From Anianabacter salinae (GTDB lineage Bacteria; Pseudomonadota; Alphaproteobacteria; Rhodobacterales; Rhodobacteraceae): a DNA stretch of 64,000 bases. The notes under the pieces are model-generated. The model was given only the letters and a program-made list of their open reading frames with translations, ran no database searches and had not been told where the DNA came from. The position numbers and the translations under genes are program-made. Below are positions 34,549 to 43,977 of the stretch, one piece after another (position 1 is the first letter of the stretch; every line of letters starts with the position of its first letter). Location: positions 62,001-126,000 of the forward strand of contig NZ_JAHQZS010000001.1 in the NCBI RefSeq assembly GCF_019061145.1. Reading direction: 5' to 3'.

Positions 34549-35889
34549 ATGCTGTCGGTCCTGAGCCACCGCAATTTCGCGCGCCTGTTCGGCGCGCAGG
34601 TGATTGCGCTGATGGGCACGGGACTGTTGACCATCGCGCTGGGGCTGGTGGCCTACGATCTGGCGGGCGCCGACGCCGGGCGTGTACTGGGCCTCGCGCT
34701 CACGATCAAGATGCTGGCCTATGTCGGGCTGTCCCCTGTCGCGGCGGCGGTGGTCGCGCGGCTTGACCGGCGGCGGGTGCTGGTCGGTGCCGATCTGGTG
34801 CGGGCGGGCGCCGCGCTGTGCCTGCCCTTCGTCACCGAGGAATGGCAGATCTACGCGCTGATCTTCGTGCTTCAGGCCGCGTCCGCGACGTTCACGCCCA
34901 CGTTTCAGGCGGTGATCCCCGACATCCTGCCGGACGAGGCCGACTATACCCGCGCGCTGTCGCTGTCGCGGCTGGCCTATGATCTGGAAAACGTCCTGTC
35001 GCCCGCGCTGGCGGGGCTGCTGCTGACGGTGATCGCAAGCAACGGGTTATTCGCGGGGACCGGCATCGGGTTCCTGGTCTCTGCCGCGTTGGTGGCGGGG
35101 GCGGCGGTGCCCACGCCGCGCGGCATCGCGCCGCGTCCGTTCCGCGACAGGCTGACACGCGGGACACGGATTTTCATCGCAACGCCCCGGCTGCGCGGGC
35201 TTCTGGCGCTGAATGTCGCCGTCGCGTTCTCGGGCGCGGTGGTGATCGTGCTGTCGGTGGTGATCGCGCGGTCCGTCTATGGCGGGGGCGAGGGCGATCT
35301 GGCCTGGGCGATGGGCGCCTACGGGCTGGGCTCGATGCTTGTGGCGCTGGGCTTGCCGATGGTGCTGGACCGCGCGGGCGAGCGTCCTGTCATGCTGCTG
35401 GCCGGGCTGCTGGCGGGCGGAGGCATGGCGGGGACGGGCGCGGTGATCCTGCTGACGGGTTGGCCGGGATGGGGCGCGTTCCTTGCGCTGTGGTGCGTGA
35501 TGGGCGCTGCGGCGTCGGGGATCATGACGCCGTCCGGGCGTCTTCTGCGACGCTCTGCCCATGCCGAGGATCGCCCCGCCGTCTTCGCCGCGCAGTTCGC
35601 GCTAAGCCATGCGTGCTGGCTGGTGGCCTATCCGGCGGCGGGGCTGATCGGGTCTGCGGGCGGGCCTGCGGCGGCCATGCTGGCACTGGGGGCGGCGGCA
35701 TTGGGCGGGGTTGCCTATGCTGCCCTTCTGTGGCCCGCAGGCTTGCCGGATGCGGTGGCGCATACGCATGACGACCTTCCGCCCGATCATCCGCATTTGC
35801 GCGGTGCCGAGCGACGCGGCGGCGCCTACTGGCACAGGCATGTGTTCGTCATCGACGACGAACACCATGCCTGGCCGACGCAAGGTTAG
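34549..35889 (+). CDS. MFS transporter with histidine-rich C-terminal tail
   Basis: A 446-residue protein with about twelve hydrophobic segments; [23 protein letters not shown] begins TM1 and [18 protein letters not shown] is the loop 2-3 region, typical of the major facilitator superfamily. The last ~43 residues form a soluble tail with eight histidines in pairs (AHTHDD, PDHPHL, YWHRHV, DEHHAW), suggesting metal sensing or transport of a metal chelate. ATG 34549 is chosen; the frame opens at 34513. It sits between hemF and hemE, with its stop overlapping the hemE stop by 4 bases. Confidence 0.85.
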   Translation: MLSVLSHRNFARLFGAQVIALMGTGLLTIALGLVAYDLAGADAGRVLGLALTIKMLAYVGLSPVAAAVVARLDRRRVLVGADLVRAGAALCLPFVTEEWQIYALIFVLQAASATFTPTFQAVIPDILPDEADYTRALSLSRLAYDLENVLSPALAGLLLTVIASNGLFAGTGIGFLVSAALVAGAAVPTPRGIAPRPFRDRLTRGTRIFIATPRLRGLLALNVAVAFSGAVVIVLSVVIARSVYGGGEGDLAWAMGAYGLGSMLVALGLPMVLDRAGERPVMLLAGLLAGGGMAGTGAVILLTGWPGWGAFLALWCVMGAAASGIMTPSGRLLRRSAHAEDRPAVFAAQFALSHACWLVAYPAAGLIGSAGGPAAAMLALGAAALGGVAYAALLWPAGLPDAVAHTHDDLPPDHPHLRGAERRGGAYWHRHVFVIDDEHHAWPTQG

Positions 35890-36917
35890 CCGCGCAGCGC
35901 CTCGAGCATGACATGCACATTCTCGGGGTCGGCCTCGGGCGTGATGCCGTGGCCAAGGTTGAAGATGTGCGGGCCTCCGGCGAAGGCGGCCTTGATGCGC
36001 TTTGTCTCGTCGATCAGGCGCTGGCCGCCCTCGATCATCAGCGCCGGGGACAGGTTGCCCTGAACGCAGCCGTCTTTTTGCACGTTCGCCGCCGCCCAGT
36101 CGGAATCGACCGAGTTGTCGATGGCCACGCAATCGGCCCCTGTCGCGGCGTGAAAGCCGATGTAGGCATCGCCTGCCTCACGCGGGAAGGCGATGACGGG
36201 GACGTGGGGATACCTGGCCTTGAGGGCCGAGATGATCCGCTTGGCAGGTGCCGTTGCGTATTTGTCGAACGCTTCGCCACGCAGCGATCCGGCCCAGCTG
36301 TCGAACAGCTTGACCACTTCCGCGCCCGCGTCGATCTGTGCCGACAGGTAAAGGATCGTCGCCTCGGTGATCCGGTCCATCAGCGCATCGAAGGTCGCGG
36401 GGTCCTCGCGCATCAGCGCATGGGCGGGGGCCTGGTCGGGCGTGCCGCGCCCGGCGATCATGTAGGTCGCCACGGTCCAGGGCGCGCCCGCAAAGCCGAT
36501 CAACGTGGTCTCCGCAGGCAGCTCGCGCGCCAGGATCTTCACCGTCTCGTAGATCGGCGACAGGGTCTCGTGGATCGCGTCCGCCGGTTTCAGCTTGGCG
36601 AAATCATCCGCCCCGGTGATCGTGGACAGGCGCGGGCCTTCGCCGGTGACGAACCACAGGTCGGCCCCCAGCGCGTCGGGCACCAGCAGGATGTCGGCGA
36701 ACAAGATGGACCCGTCAAAGCCGTAGCGGCGGATCGGCTGCAACGTGACCTCGGCGGCCAGTTCGGGATTGTAGCACAGCGACAGAAAGTCGCCCGCCTT
36801 GGCGCGCGTTTCGCGGTATTCGGGCAGATAGCGCCCGGCTTGCCGCATCAGCCACACCGGCGGCACGTCCATAATCTCGCCCTTGAGCGCCCGCATCAGT
36901 TTTTTGGTTTCCGCCAT
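35886..36917 (-). CDS. hemE: Uroporphyrinogen decarboxylase
   Basis: A 343-residue protein starting [39 protein letters not shown], with the second signature [16 protein letters not shown] and substrate Asp in [12 protein letters not shown]. It converts uroporphyrinogen III to coproporphyrinogen III. Divergent from hemC with a 101-base intergenic region, the usual roseobacter hemE-hemC arrangement. Confidence 0.97.
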   Translation of the reverse strand: MAETKKLMRALKGEIMDVPPVWLMRQAGRYLPEYRETRAKAGDFLSLCYNPELAAEVTLQPIRRYGFDGSILFADILLVPDALGADLWFVTGEGPRLSTITGADDFAKLKPADAIHETLSPIYETVKILARELPAETTLIGFAGAPWTVATYMIAGRGTPDQAPAHALMREDPATFDALMDRITEATILYLSAQIDAGAEVVKLFDSWAGSLRGEAFDKYATAPAKRIISALKARYPHVPVIAFPREAGDAYIGFHAATGADCVAIDNSVDSDWAAANVQKDGCVQGNLSPALMIEGGQRLIDETKRIKAAFAGGPHIFNLGHGITPEADPENVHVMLEALRG

Positions 36918-37018
36918 GCCTGTCCCCGGTTTATTGCTGCCCTGTCGTCCCTTGTCGCCGCGCGCCTGTCAAGGCAGGCGATTGTCAATCCGGGCTGACA
37001 CCGGCTAAAGGACTTTGC

Positions 37019-37966
37019 ATGGCACTTACACTTCCCAGTCCCGCTTCACCCCTCAAGATCGGCACCCGTGGGTCTCCGCTTGCGCTGGCGCAGGCCAATG
37101 AGACGCGGCACCGGCTGGCCGACGCCTTCGGACTGCCCGAAGAGGCATTCTCGGTCATCGTCATCAAGACGACCGGCGACCGCGTGCTGGACCGCCCACT
37201 GAAAGAGATCGGCGGCAAAGGACTGTTCACCCGCGAGATCGAAGAGGCGATGCTGGCAGGCGAGATCGACATCGCCGTGCATTCGATGAAGGACATGCCG
37301 GTGGACCAGCCGGGCGGGCTGGTGCTGGACACCTACCTGCCGCGCGAGGACCCGCGCGACGCCTTCGTGTCGCTGTCGGTCAAGGGTTTGGCCGATCTGG
37401 CCGAGGGCGCGGTGGTCGGCACGTCGTCGCTGCGCCGCAAGTCGCAGCTTCTAAATCGGCGGCCCGACCTGCAGGTGGTGGAGTTCCGTGGCAACGTGCA
37501 GACCCGCCTGCGCAAGCTGGCGGACGGCGTCGCCGTGGCGACGTTCCTCGCCCAAGCGGGACTGAACCGGCTGGGGATGCTGGACGAGGTGCCGCACGGA
37601 ACCATTGAAACCGACGACATGCTGCCCGCCGTGGCGCAGGGCGCCATCGGGATCGAGCGGCGCGAGGACGACACCCGCGTCGCCGAGATGCTGGCGGCGA
37701 TCCACGACACCGAGACCGGGAAGCGGCTGGCGGCGGAACGCGCGTTTCTGGCCGCGCTCGACGGGTCCTGCGAGACGCCCATCGCCGGACTGGCCGAGAT
37801 CGACGGCGCAACGCTGCGCCTGCGCGGCGAGATCCTGCGCACGGACGGGTCGGAATGCCTGGCCGATGCCGTGAGCGGCGCGGTCGAGGACGGCCCCGAG
37901 ATGGGCAGCGCCCTGGCGGCTGGCCTGCTGGCGCGGGCCGGAGAGGGCTTTTTCGACTGGAAATGA
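37019..37966 (+). CDS. hemC: Hydroxymethylbilane synthase
   Basis: A 315-residue enzyme with LKIGTRGSPLALAQANETRH, GKGLFTREIEEAML, VHSMKDMP, GTSSLRRKSQLL and the dipyrromethane-cofactor cysteine in LDGSCETPIAGLAE. It polymerises four porphobilinogens. Divergent from hemE. Confidence 0.97.
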   Translation: MALTLPSPASPLKIGTRGSPLALAQANETRHRLADAFGLPEEAFSVIVIKTTGDRVLDRPLKEIGGKGLFTREIEEAMLAGEIDIAVHSMKDMPVDQPGGLVLDTYLPREDPRDAFVSLSVKGLADLAEGAVVGTSSLRRKSQLLNRRPDLQVVEFRGNVQTRLRKLADGVAVATFLAQAGLNRLGMLDEVPHGTIETDDMLPAVAQGAIGIERREDDTRVAEMLAAIHDTETGKRLAAERAFLAALDGSCETPIAGLAEIDGATLRLRGEILRTDGSECLADAVSGAVEDGPEMGSALAAGLLARAGEGFFDWK

Positions 37967-38074
37967 GCGCCTTCGGCGCACGCGATGCCTTGGGGGGCTC
38001 CGCCCCCGCCGCGCTGCCGCGCGACTCCCCCGTTTCGAGTATTTGGGGACCAAAGATGATGCGGGGGGAGCGCG
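37967..38074. repeat. Roseobacter-type intergenic repeat
   Basis: The convergent gap between hemC and the GlcD gene contains GCGCACGCGATGCCTTGGGG, a G/C hairpin (GGGGGCTCCGCCCCC-like) and CGAGTATTTGGGGACCAAAG followed by ATGATG. Elements of this form (a GC-rich hairpin ending in GAGTATTT-GG-ACCAAAGATGA) recur between convergent genes in Rhodobacterales genomes and probably serve as transcription ends. Only one copy is seen in this window, so repeat status rests on memory. Confidence 0.5.
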
Positions 38075-39484
38075 CTAGTCGGGGATCACCTTGCCGGGGT
38101 TCATGATGCCCTTGGGGTCGATCGCCCGCTTGATCCGGCGCATCACGGCAAGGGCAACCGGGTTCTTGCGGCGCCGCATCGAGGGCAGTTTCGACAGGCC
38201 GATGCCATGTTCGGCCGAGAAGCTGCCATTGAGGGCCAGCACGACCTCTTCGACGGCCTCGTTCATGCGGTCGCGCAGTGCCTCGTCTTCGGAAGAGGGC
38301 CAGATGGTCAGGTGCACATTGCCGTCGCCCAGATGCGAGACCAGGGTATGTTCGACCCCGGCGTCAAGCGCGGCGAGGGCGGCATAGGTCTGGTCCAGGA
38401 AGGCCGCCACCTTGTCGAGCGGCACCGCGATGTCAGTCGTCAGGTTCGGCTTGCGGGCGACCGAGACCTCGGCGGCGGCCTCGCGCCGCGCCCACATCTC
38501 TTGCCGGTCGCGCCCGGTGCGGGCGACCACGGCGTCGGTCACGGTGCCGTCCTCCAATCGCCGGGCCAGCGTCGCTTCGAGCAGGTCGACGACCGGGATC
38601 GTGCCCTCGGACGTTTCGGCGGCGTCGCGGGCGGCGGTGGCGGCGACCTCGATGAGGATGTTGACCTCGTGCCGGTCCGCGAAGGGCGCGCGCAGGTCGG
38701 GATGCACGGTGGCCAGCGCGTCGAAATAGCTTTGCGGCATGTATTCGAACGCCTCGACCCCGCCGCCGGTCTCGGCCTGGAGGTCGTTCAGCAGCGCCAG
38801 CGCGTCGGCGAGCGAAGGGACGGCCACCATCGCGGTGGCATGGGCGCGCGGCGCAGGCACCAGTTTGACCACGGCGGCGGTGATGATCCCCAGCGTGCCC
38901 TCGGCGCCGATGAACAGATCACGCAGGTCGTAGCCAGAGTTGTCCTTGTGCAATTCGCTCATCAGGTCGAGCACGGTGCCGTCCGGAAGCACCGCCTCGA
39001 TCCCCAGCACCAGCGCGCGGGTGTTGCCGTAGCGCAGCACGTTCGAGCCGCCCGCGTTGGTGGACAGGATGCCGCCCACCATCGCCGAGCCGCGCGCGCC
39101 GAAGAACACCGGGAAGGCAAGGTCGTGCTCGGCCACCGCATCATGCAGTTTCGACAGGATCACGCCGGCCTCGGCGGTGGCGGTGCGGGCGGCGGGGTTG
39201 ATCGCGCGAACGGCGCGCAGGCGTTCGACAGACACCATGATCGCGCCGTCGGATTTCGTGCCGCCCGCGACGCCGGTGTTGCCCGAGACCGGGACCACGG
39301 GCGTTCCGGTGTCATGAGCGATCTTCAGCACCGCCGAGACCTCGAGGGTCGATCCGGGGCGGGTGACGGCCATTGGCGTGCTGACGTAGCGGCCCGTCCA
39401 GTCGCGCGCATAGCGTGCCATGTCCTCGCCGGTGAGGACATGGCCCTCGCCCAGCGCCTCGGTCAGTCTGCCGATCACGTCCAT
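38075..39484 (-). CDS. FAD-linked oxidase, GlcD / D-2-hydroxyacid dehydrogenase type
   Basis: A 469-residue flavoprotein. FAD-binding PCMH domain (MAVTRPGSTLEVSAVLKIAHD, VPVSGNTGVAGG, GGILSTNAGGSNVLRYGNTRALVLG, FIGAEGTLGIITAAVVKLVP) and C-terminal FAD-oxidase domain ending SFSAEHGIGLSKLPSMRRRK. It should oxidise a D-2-hydroxyacid such as glycolate, D-lactate or D-2-hydroxyglutarate; no GlcE/GlcF partners are adjacent, so the single-subunit D-lactate dehydrogenase or D2HGDH class fits best. Start MDVIGRLTE at 39484. Confidence 0.9.
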   Translation of the reverse strand: MDVIGRLTEALGEGHVLTGEDMARYARDWTGRYVSTPMAVTRPGSTLEVSAVLKIAHDTGTPVVPVSGNTGVAGGTKSDGAIMVSVERLRAVRAINPAARTATAEAGVILSKLHDAVAEHDLAFPVFFGARGSAMVGGILSTNAGGSNVLRYGNTRALVLGIEAVLPDGTVLDLMSELHKDNSGYDLRDLFIGAEGTLGIITAAVVKLVPAPRAHATAMVAVPSLADALALLNDLQAETGGGVEAFEYMPQSYFDALATVHPDLRAPFADRHEVNILIEVAATAARDAAETSEGTIPVVDLLEATLARRLEDGTVTDAVVARTGRDRQEMWARREAAAEVSVARKPNLTTDIAVPLDKVAAFLDQTYAALAALDAGVEHTLVSHLGDGNVHLTIWPSSEDEALRDRMNEAVEEVVLALNGSFSAEHGIGLSKLPSMRRRKNPVALAVMRRIKRAIDPKGIMNPGKVIPD

Positions 39485-39557
39485 GCCGATCCTCCCCAAG
39501 GCGCGTAACCCGCTTGGGATGCCGCGTTTCGCGCCGAGGGGCAAGCGGGGCGTTAGG

Positions 39558-40913
39558 TCAGACGGCGGAGGAATAGGCTGTTTGCGGTGCCTCGTAGCCA
39601 TCGAAGTGGCGCGCGATGATCCGGGTCAGGGGGCGGGCGTTCGGCAGGATCGACAGCCGGTCGTCTCGCATCTGCACAATGCCGGGAAAGGCGCTTTCGA
39701 CGCCGTCCACAAGGCGCGCGATCTCGGTCGGCGCGGCCCCTGTCTCGGTGGCCAGCCTGCCGAGATCGGCGGCGAAGTCGCACATCAGCATCTCGATCAG
39801 GCGGCCGCGCAGGATGTCGTCCCTGGTGAAGACGTGCCCGCGCTTGATCGGCACAAGCCCGCCGCGCACCGCCGCCTGGTAGCGCGAGGTCGCAGCGTCG
39901 TTCTGGGCGTAGCCTTGCGGGTAGCGCGAGATGGACGACGCGCCGACCCCGATCAGGACATCCATCGCATCGTCGGTGTAGCCCTGGAAATTGCGCCGCA
40001 GCCGTCCGCCGCGCTGCGCAGTCTGCAGCCGGTCCCCGGGCCGCGCGAAATGGTCGATGCCGATCTCGTCGTAGCCGTCCCAGACGAACAGCTGGCGCGC
40101 CGTGTTGAACAGGTTCAATCGTTCCTCGGGCGTGGGCAGGGTATCGGTGGGAATCATCGTCTGGCGCTTGGCCATCCAGGGCACATGGGCATACCCGAAC
40201 AGCGCCACGCGGTCCGGCGACAGCGACAGCACCAGTTCGACCGATTCGGCGATGCGGGCGCGGGTCTGGTGCGGCAGACCGTAGAGGATGTCGACGTTCA
40301 GGCTGGCGATCCCGGTGGCGCGGAGCATGTCCACGGCGGTCTTGGTGATCTGGTAGGTCTGCGGGCGTCCGATGGTCTGCTGGATCAGCGGGTCGAAATC
40401 CTGCACGCCGATGGAGGCGCGGGTCATCCCCGCCCGCGCAAGAGCGTCGGTGCGGGGCTGGTCGATCTCGTTCGGGTCGATCTCGACCGAGAATTCAGCG
40501 CCGGGGGCGAGCGGGGCAAGATCCTCGATCGCCCGGGCCAGATCGGCGATCATTTCGGGACCGAGGAGCGTGGGCGTGCCGCCGCCCCAGTGTAGATGGC
40601 CGATTCGCACGCCGCGCGGCAGGATCGTGGCCAGATGCCGCAACTCTGTCTTCAGCGTGTCGACATAGGCCGCGACCGGGGCCGCGCTGGGCGATCCTTG
40701 CGTGCGGCAGGCACAGAACCAGCACAGCCTTCGGCAGAACGGCACATGCAGATAAAGCGAGATGTTCGACCCCTCGGGGATCGAGCCGATCCAGCCCGAT
40801 ACCGTGTCGGCATCGACCCCTCCCACGAAATGCGGCGCGGTCGGGTAGCTGGTGTAACGCGGCACGCGGGCGTCAAAAAGCCCAAGCCGCCTGAGTTGCG
40901 CGAGGTTGTCCAT
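39558..40913 (-). CDS. hemN: Oxygen-independent coproporphyrinogen III dehydrogenase
   Basis: A 451-residue radical-SAM enzyme: the N-terminal RVPRYTSYPTAPHF block and the cluster motif CRRLCWFCAC (CxxxCxxC) followed by HWGGGTPTLL. It replaces HemF under low oxygen. Start MDNLAQ at 40913 gives the standard family N-terminus; there is no usable Shine-Dalgarno (AGGGGA abuts the ATG). A perfect FNR box lies 35 bases upstream and a -10-like TATTGAT 7 bases upstream, so FNR activation and a leaderless message are predicted. Confidence 0.95.
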   Translation of the reverse strand: MDNLAQLRRLGLFDARVPRYTSYPTAPHFVGGVDADTVSGWIGSIPEGSNISLYLHVPFCRRLCWFCACRTQGSPSAAPVAAYVDTLKTELRHLATILPRGVRIGHLHWGGGTPTLLGPEMIADLARAIEDLAPLAPGAEFSVEIDPNEIDQPRTDALARAGMTRASIGVQDFDPLIQQTIGRPQTYQITKTAVDMLRATGIASLNVDILYGLPHQTRARIAESVELVLSLSPDRVALFGYAHVPWMAKRQTMIPTDTLPTPEERLNLFNTARQLFVWDGYDEIGIDHFARPGDRLQTAQRGGRLRRNFQGYTDDAMDVLIGVGASSISRYPQGYAQNDAATSRYQAAVRGGLVPIKRGHVFTRDDILRGRLIEMLMCDFAADLGRLATETGAAPTEIARLVDGVESAFPGIVQMRDDRLSILPNARPLTRIIARHFDGYEAPQTAYSSAV

Positions 40914-40918
40914 TCCCC

Positions 40919-40926
40919 TATCAATA
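40919..40926. promoter_or_regulatory. Shared, palindromic -10 region for hemN and fnrL
   Basis: TATCAATA read on the plus strand gives a -10 (TATCAA, 40919-40924) for fnrL with a -35 TTGCGC at 40896-40901, spacing 17. Read on the minus strand TATTGAT (40926-40920) sits at the spacing expected for a class II FNR-activated hemN promoter. This is inference from spacing only. Confidence 0.5.
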
Positions 40927-40947
40927 TGGGGCGCGCGACGTTGCGCC

Positions 40948-40961
40948 TTGATCCGGATCAA
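40948..40961. promoter_or_regulatory. Perfect FNR/FnrL box between hemN and fnrL
   Basis: TTGATCCGGATCAA is a full match to the FNR consensus TTGAT-N4-ATCAA. Its centre is 41.5 bases upstream of the A of the hemN ATG and the box ends 9 bases before the fnrL ATG. It should activate hemN and, lying downstream of the predicted fnrL start site, repress fnrL. Confidence 0.9.
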
Positions 40962-40970
40962 ACGGAAAAA

Positions 40971-41711
40971 ATGTCCTCAGCCGTCATCGACCTCAAGAAT
41001 TGCGACAATTGCCCGATCCGTCATCGCGCCGTGTGCGCGCGGTGCGAGCCGGACGAGCTGGAGCAGCTTGAGGACATCAAGTTCTATCGAACCTACGACG
41101 CGGGCCAGCCGATCATGTGGGCCGGAGACCAGATGGAATTTGTCGCCTCGGTCGTCACGGGCATCGCGACCCTGTCCCAGACCATGGAAGACGGGCGCAC
41201 CCAGATGGTCGGGCTGCTGCTGCCGTCCGATTTCATCGGGCGCCCGGGCCGGGTGCGCGCCAGCTATGACGTCACGGCGGTGTCCGAGGTGACGATCTGC
41301 TGCTTCCGGCGCAAGCCGTTCGAGACGATGATGGTGACGACGCCGCACATCGGCCAGCGCCTGCTCGAGATGACGCTCGATGAACTGGACGCGGCGCGGG
41401 AATGGATGCTGATCCTTGGCCGCAAGACCGCGCGCGAGAAGATCGCGAGCCTTTTGGCGATCATCGCCCGGCGCGAGGCGTCGCTGCATCTTGGCAAGAC
41501 CGGCGACGGGTTCGCCTTTGACCTGCCCCTGACGCGCGAAGCGATGGCGGATTACCTTGGCCTGACGCTAGAAACGGTCAGCCGCCAGATCTCGGCGCTC
41601 AAGCGCGATGGCGTGATCGCGCTTGAGGGCAAGCGGCGGGTGATCGTGCCCGATTTCGATGCCCTGATCGACGAGACCGGCGACGACGCCGATGGTGGCC
41701 TTCTGTCGTGA
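40971..41711 (+). CDS. fnrL: FnrL, oxygen-sensing Crp/Fnr regulator
   Basis: A 246-residue regulator. N-terminal cysteines CDNC (11, 14) and CARC (22, 25) plus Cys110/111 give the ligands for an oxygen-labile 4Fe-4S cluster. A cyclic-nucleotide-type beta-barrel follows ([29 protein letters not shown]), and the C-terminal helix-turn-helix is [20 protein letters not shown] with the FNR-type Glu201, Ser204 and Arg205 that read TTGAT. Together with hemN, usp and cco genes it forms the same block as in Rhodobacter. An FNR box 9 bases upstream implies autoregulation. Confidence 0.95.
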   Translation: MSSAVIDLKNCDNCPIRHRAVCARCEPDELEQLEDIKFYRTYDAGQPIMWAGDQMEFVASVVTGIATLSQTMEDGRTQMVGLLLPSDFIGRPGRVRASYDVTAVSEVTICCFRRKPFETMMVTTPHIGQRLLEMTLDELDAAREWMLILGRKTAREKIASLLAIIARREASLHLGKTGDGFAFDLPLTREAMADYLGLTLETVSRQISALKRDGVIALEGKRRVIVPDFDALIDETGDDADGGLLS

Positions 41712-42916
41712 CCGCGGCCCCGGTGTCGCGCAGGGGTGTCCTTGCCGGAGCCGCCAGCCTTGTCGCCGCGCCTGCGCTGTCGCAGCGCGCCTTGCCGCAG
41801 CCCAGCGGATACCTTCGCACGAACTGGTCGCGTGATCCCTTCGCATTCGGCTCATACTCGAATCTCGGGCTGACCGCCCGGCGCGCGGACCGCGTGGCGC
41901 TGGCGGGCGATGTTCACGGACGTCTTTGGCTGGCGGGCGAGGCGGCGCATCCGGATCATCCATCCACAGTGCATGGCGCGATCCTGTCTGGGCGCGACGC
42001 CGCGGCCGGGGTGCTTGAAACCGGCGCACGGCGCGTCCTTGTCGTGGGCGCCGGCGTCGCGGGGCTGGCTGCGGCGCGGGTGCTGACCGACGCGGGGCGC
42101 GAGGTTTCGGTGATCGAGGCGCGCGCCCGGATCGGCGGGCGGGTATGGACCGACCGCAGCCTCGGCACCCCGGTCGATCTGGGCGCGGCCTGGATTCACG
42201 GGGCGCGGGGCAATCCGGTGACGAAGATCGCGGATGGGCTGCGGCTGGACCGACTGCGCAGCGACTACGAGGGGCTGGTCCTGCGCGGGCCGGGTGGTGC
42301 GCGGGTGCGCCGTTTGTCTCCCGAGCTGCGGGACGTGCTGTTCATCGCGCAGGAATATGCCGAGGATCCCGCCGAGCTGTCCCCCGAGGCACTGGACGAA
42401 GGGGAAGCCTTCGGCGGGTCGGACTACGTTTTTCAAGGCGGATACGCGGCGATTCCCGAGGCCTTGGCGCAGGGCCTCGACATCCGGCTTGGGCTGACGG
42501 TGACGGACGTTGCCGTAAGCGGCGCGGGGGTCGATGTGACGGCCAGGGGCGCTGCGATGCGGGCTGATGCGGCGATCGTGACCGTGCCGTTGGGTGTGCT
42601 GAAGGCGGGCAGCGTGCGGTTCTCGCCGCCGCTACCGGACCGCACGGCACAGGCCATCGCGGGCCTTGCGATGGGCGTCCTTGACAAGCTGGCGCTGCGG
42701 TTTGACGACGTCTTCTGGGACGAGGACGCCGAAGTGATCGCTTTCGCCGGTCAGACGGACGGGGAGTTCGCCGCCTTCATCAACCTGTTGCCCGTCACCG
42801 GGGCGCCGGTTCTGGTCGCCTTCAACGCCGCAGGCGCAGCGCGGCGCCTGGCCGGAAGGCCTGACACCGCGCTTGTGGCCGGGGCGATGGCGTCCCTGTC
42901 CGCGATGTATGGCTGA
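41708..42916 (+). CDS. Tat-exported flavin amine oxidase-like protein with permuted domain order
   Basis: A 402-residue protein starting GTG, overlapping the fnrL stop by 4 bases. The N-terminus is a Tat signal ([19 protein letters not shown]). Residues 35-100 carry the block normally at the C-terminus of amine oxidases ([41 protein letters not shown]). The FAD Rossmann motif, normally N-terminal, comes only at residues 109-147 ([30 protein letters not shown]). The protein then ends ([20 protein letters not shown]) just where the C-terminal block would usually follow. This is a circular permutation. Likely an FAD-dependent periplasmic amine oxidase; substrate unknown. Confidence 0.85.
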   Translation: MTAAPVSRRGVLAGAASLVAAPALSQRALPQPSGYLRTNWSRDPFAFGSYSNLGLTARRADRVALAGDVHGRLWLAGEAAHPDHPSTVHGAILSGRDAAAGVLETGARRVLVVGAGVAGLAAARVLTDAGREVSVIEARARIGGRVWTDRSLGTPVDLGAAWIHGARGNPVTKIADGLRLDRLRSDYEGLVLRGPGGARVRRLSPELRDVLFIAQEYAEDPAELSPEALDEGEAFGGSDYVFQGGYAAIPEALAQGLDIRLGLTVTDVAVSGAGVDVTARGAAMRADAAIVTVPLGVLKAGSVRFSPPLPDRTAQAIAGLAMGVLDKLALRFDDVFWDEDAEVIAFAGQTDGEFAAFINLLPVTGAPVLVAFNAAGAARRLAGRPDTALVAGAMASLSAMYG

Positions 42917-42922
42917 CGGCGC

Positions 42923-43762
42923 CTAGTGCGCCATCAGAACCGGGACCGTCGCCGTCTGCAGCATGTTGCGGGTGGCGCCGCCCAGGATCGCCTCGCGGAA
43001 CCGCGAATGGCCATAGGCGCCCATCACCACCAGATCGGCGCCGATATCCTCGACATGGCGGCACAGCACGTCCGAGATGCGCGGCATCGTCCGGGCCAGC
43101 ACCGATACCTCGGCGCGCACGCCGTGGCGTGACAGCATCTCACCCAGCGCGCCGCCCGGGTCCGACCGGTCGGGGCCATGTTTCGGCGGGTCGATGATTG
43201 CGATGTTGACGCTGTCCGCCGCCTTGAGGATCGGCAGCGCGGCGCGAATCGCCGACAGCGCCTCGGCGCTTTCGTTCCAGGCGATGACGACGCGGTGCGC
43301 GTCCTCGGGCAGGGGGGCGTTCAGCGGCATGAAGAGCACCGGGACCTGTCCGCCGAACAGCGCCGCCTCGACGACCGCCTCATGTTCCGGACCGCGCCCA
43401 TCGCCGTAGGGCTTCGGCAGCACGACCAGATCGGCCATGCGGGTATGGTGCGCCACGATGGACGACACCGCCGCGAATTGCGCCGTCGCCGTTTCGCAGG
43501 TGTAAAGCGTTCCCGTGCCCTTCATCCGGTGATCGACAAGCGCGGCCAGCGCGGCCGCATCCTCGCGCGCCTGGGTCAGGTTGGTGTCCAGCACCACAGC
43601 GCTGGCCCCGGCATAGTAGAACCCCGCCTCGGTGCGATCGACGCCGATGCAGACGGCGTGCAGATGTCCGTCCTCGCGCCGGGCGATAGCTGCGGCGGCG
43701 TCCAGCCCGGCCGCACCGGTTTCGGCGTCCGTCAGCACAGTTGCGATTGTCTTGTAGGCCAT
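42923..43762 (-). CDS. Universal stress protein family, two-domain
   Basis: A 279-residue protein with two UspA-like halves. The second half is complete, ending [34 protein letters not shown] with the G-2x-G-9x-G(S/T) nucleotide-binding signature; the first half ([29 protein letters not shown]) is degenerate at that motif. Usp genes accompany cbb3 oxidase genes in many alphaproteobacteria. It diverges from ccoN; the two FNR boxes in the 215-base gap may also control it. Confidence 0.9.
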   Translation of the reverse strand: MAYKTIATVLTDAETGAAGLDAAAAIARREDGHLHAVCIGVDRTEAGFYYAGASAVVLDTNLTQAREDAAALAALVDHRMKGTGTLYTCETATAQFAAVSSIVAHHTRMADLVVLPKPYGDGRGPEHEAVVEAALFGGQVPVLFMPLNAPLPEDAHRVVIAWNESAEALSAIRAALPILKAADSVNIAIIDPPKHGPDRSDPGGALGEMLSRHGVRAEVSVLARTMPRISDVLCRHVEDIGADLVVMGAYGHSRFREAILGGATRNMLQTATVPVLMAH

Positions 43763-43831
43763 GTGTCCTCCTTCGGTCGGTCGATTGGCGAACCTTGGCG
43801 ATACCCTCGATCAACGCGCGAGGCGCCGTCC

Positions 43832-43845
43832 TTGACGCATGTCAA
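43832..43845. promoter_or_regulatory. FNR box 1 upstream of ccoN
   Basis: TTGACGCATGTCAA is a symmetrical FNR-type site (TTGAC-N4-GTCAA), 133 bases upstream of the ccoN start and 70 bases upstream of the divergent usp start, so it could act on either gene. Confidence 0.7.
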
Positions 43846-43863
43846 TTCTTGCCGCGCTCACGG

Positions 43864-43877
43864 TTGACATGGATCAA
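43864..43877. promoter_or_regulatory. FNR box 2 upstream of ccoN
   Basis: TTGACATGGATCAA matches TTGAT-N4-ATCAA at nine of ten specified positions. Centre to centre it is 32 bases, about three helical turns, from box 1, placing both sites on the same DNA face. Confidence 0.75.
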
Positions 43878-43977
43878 GGCGGCTGTCCCGGCCCCGGTCC
43901 AGAACCCGAACCTGAAGCCAAGATACCCGTCCGCAGATTCCCCTCTGCGGCCGGAGCCTGACGAAGGGACGAAAAAG

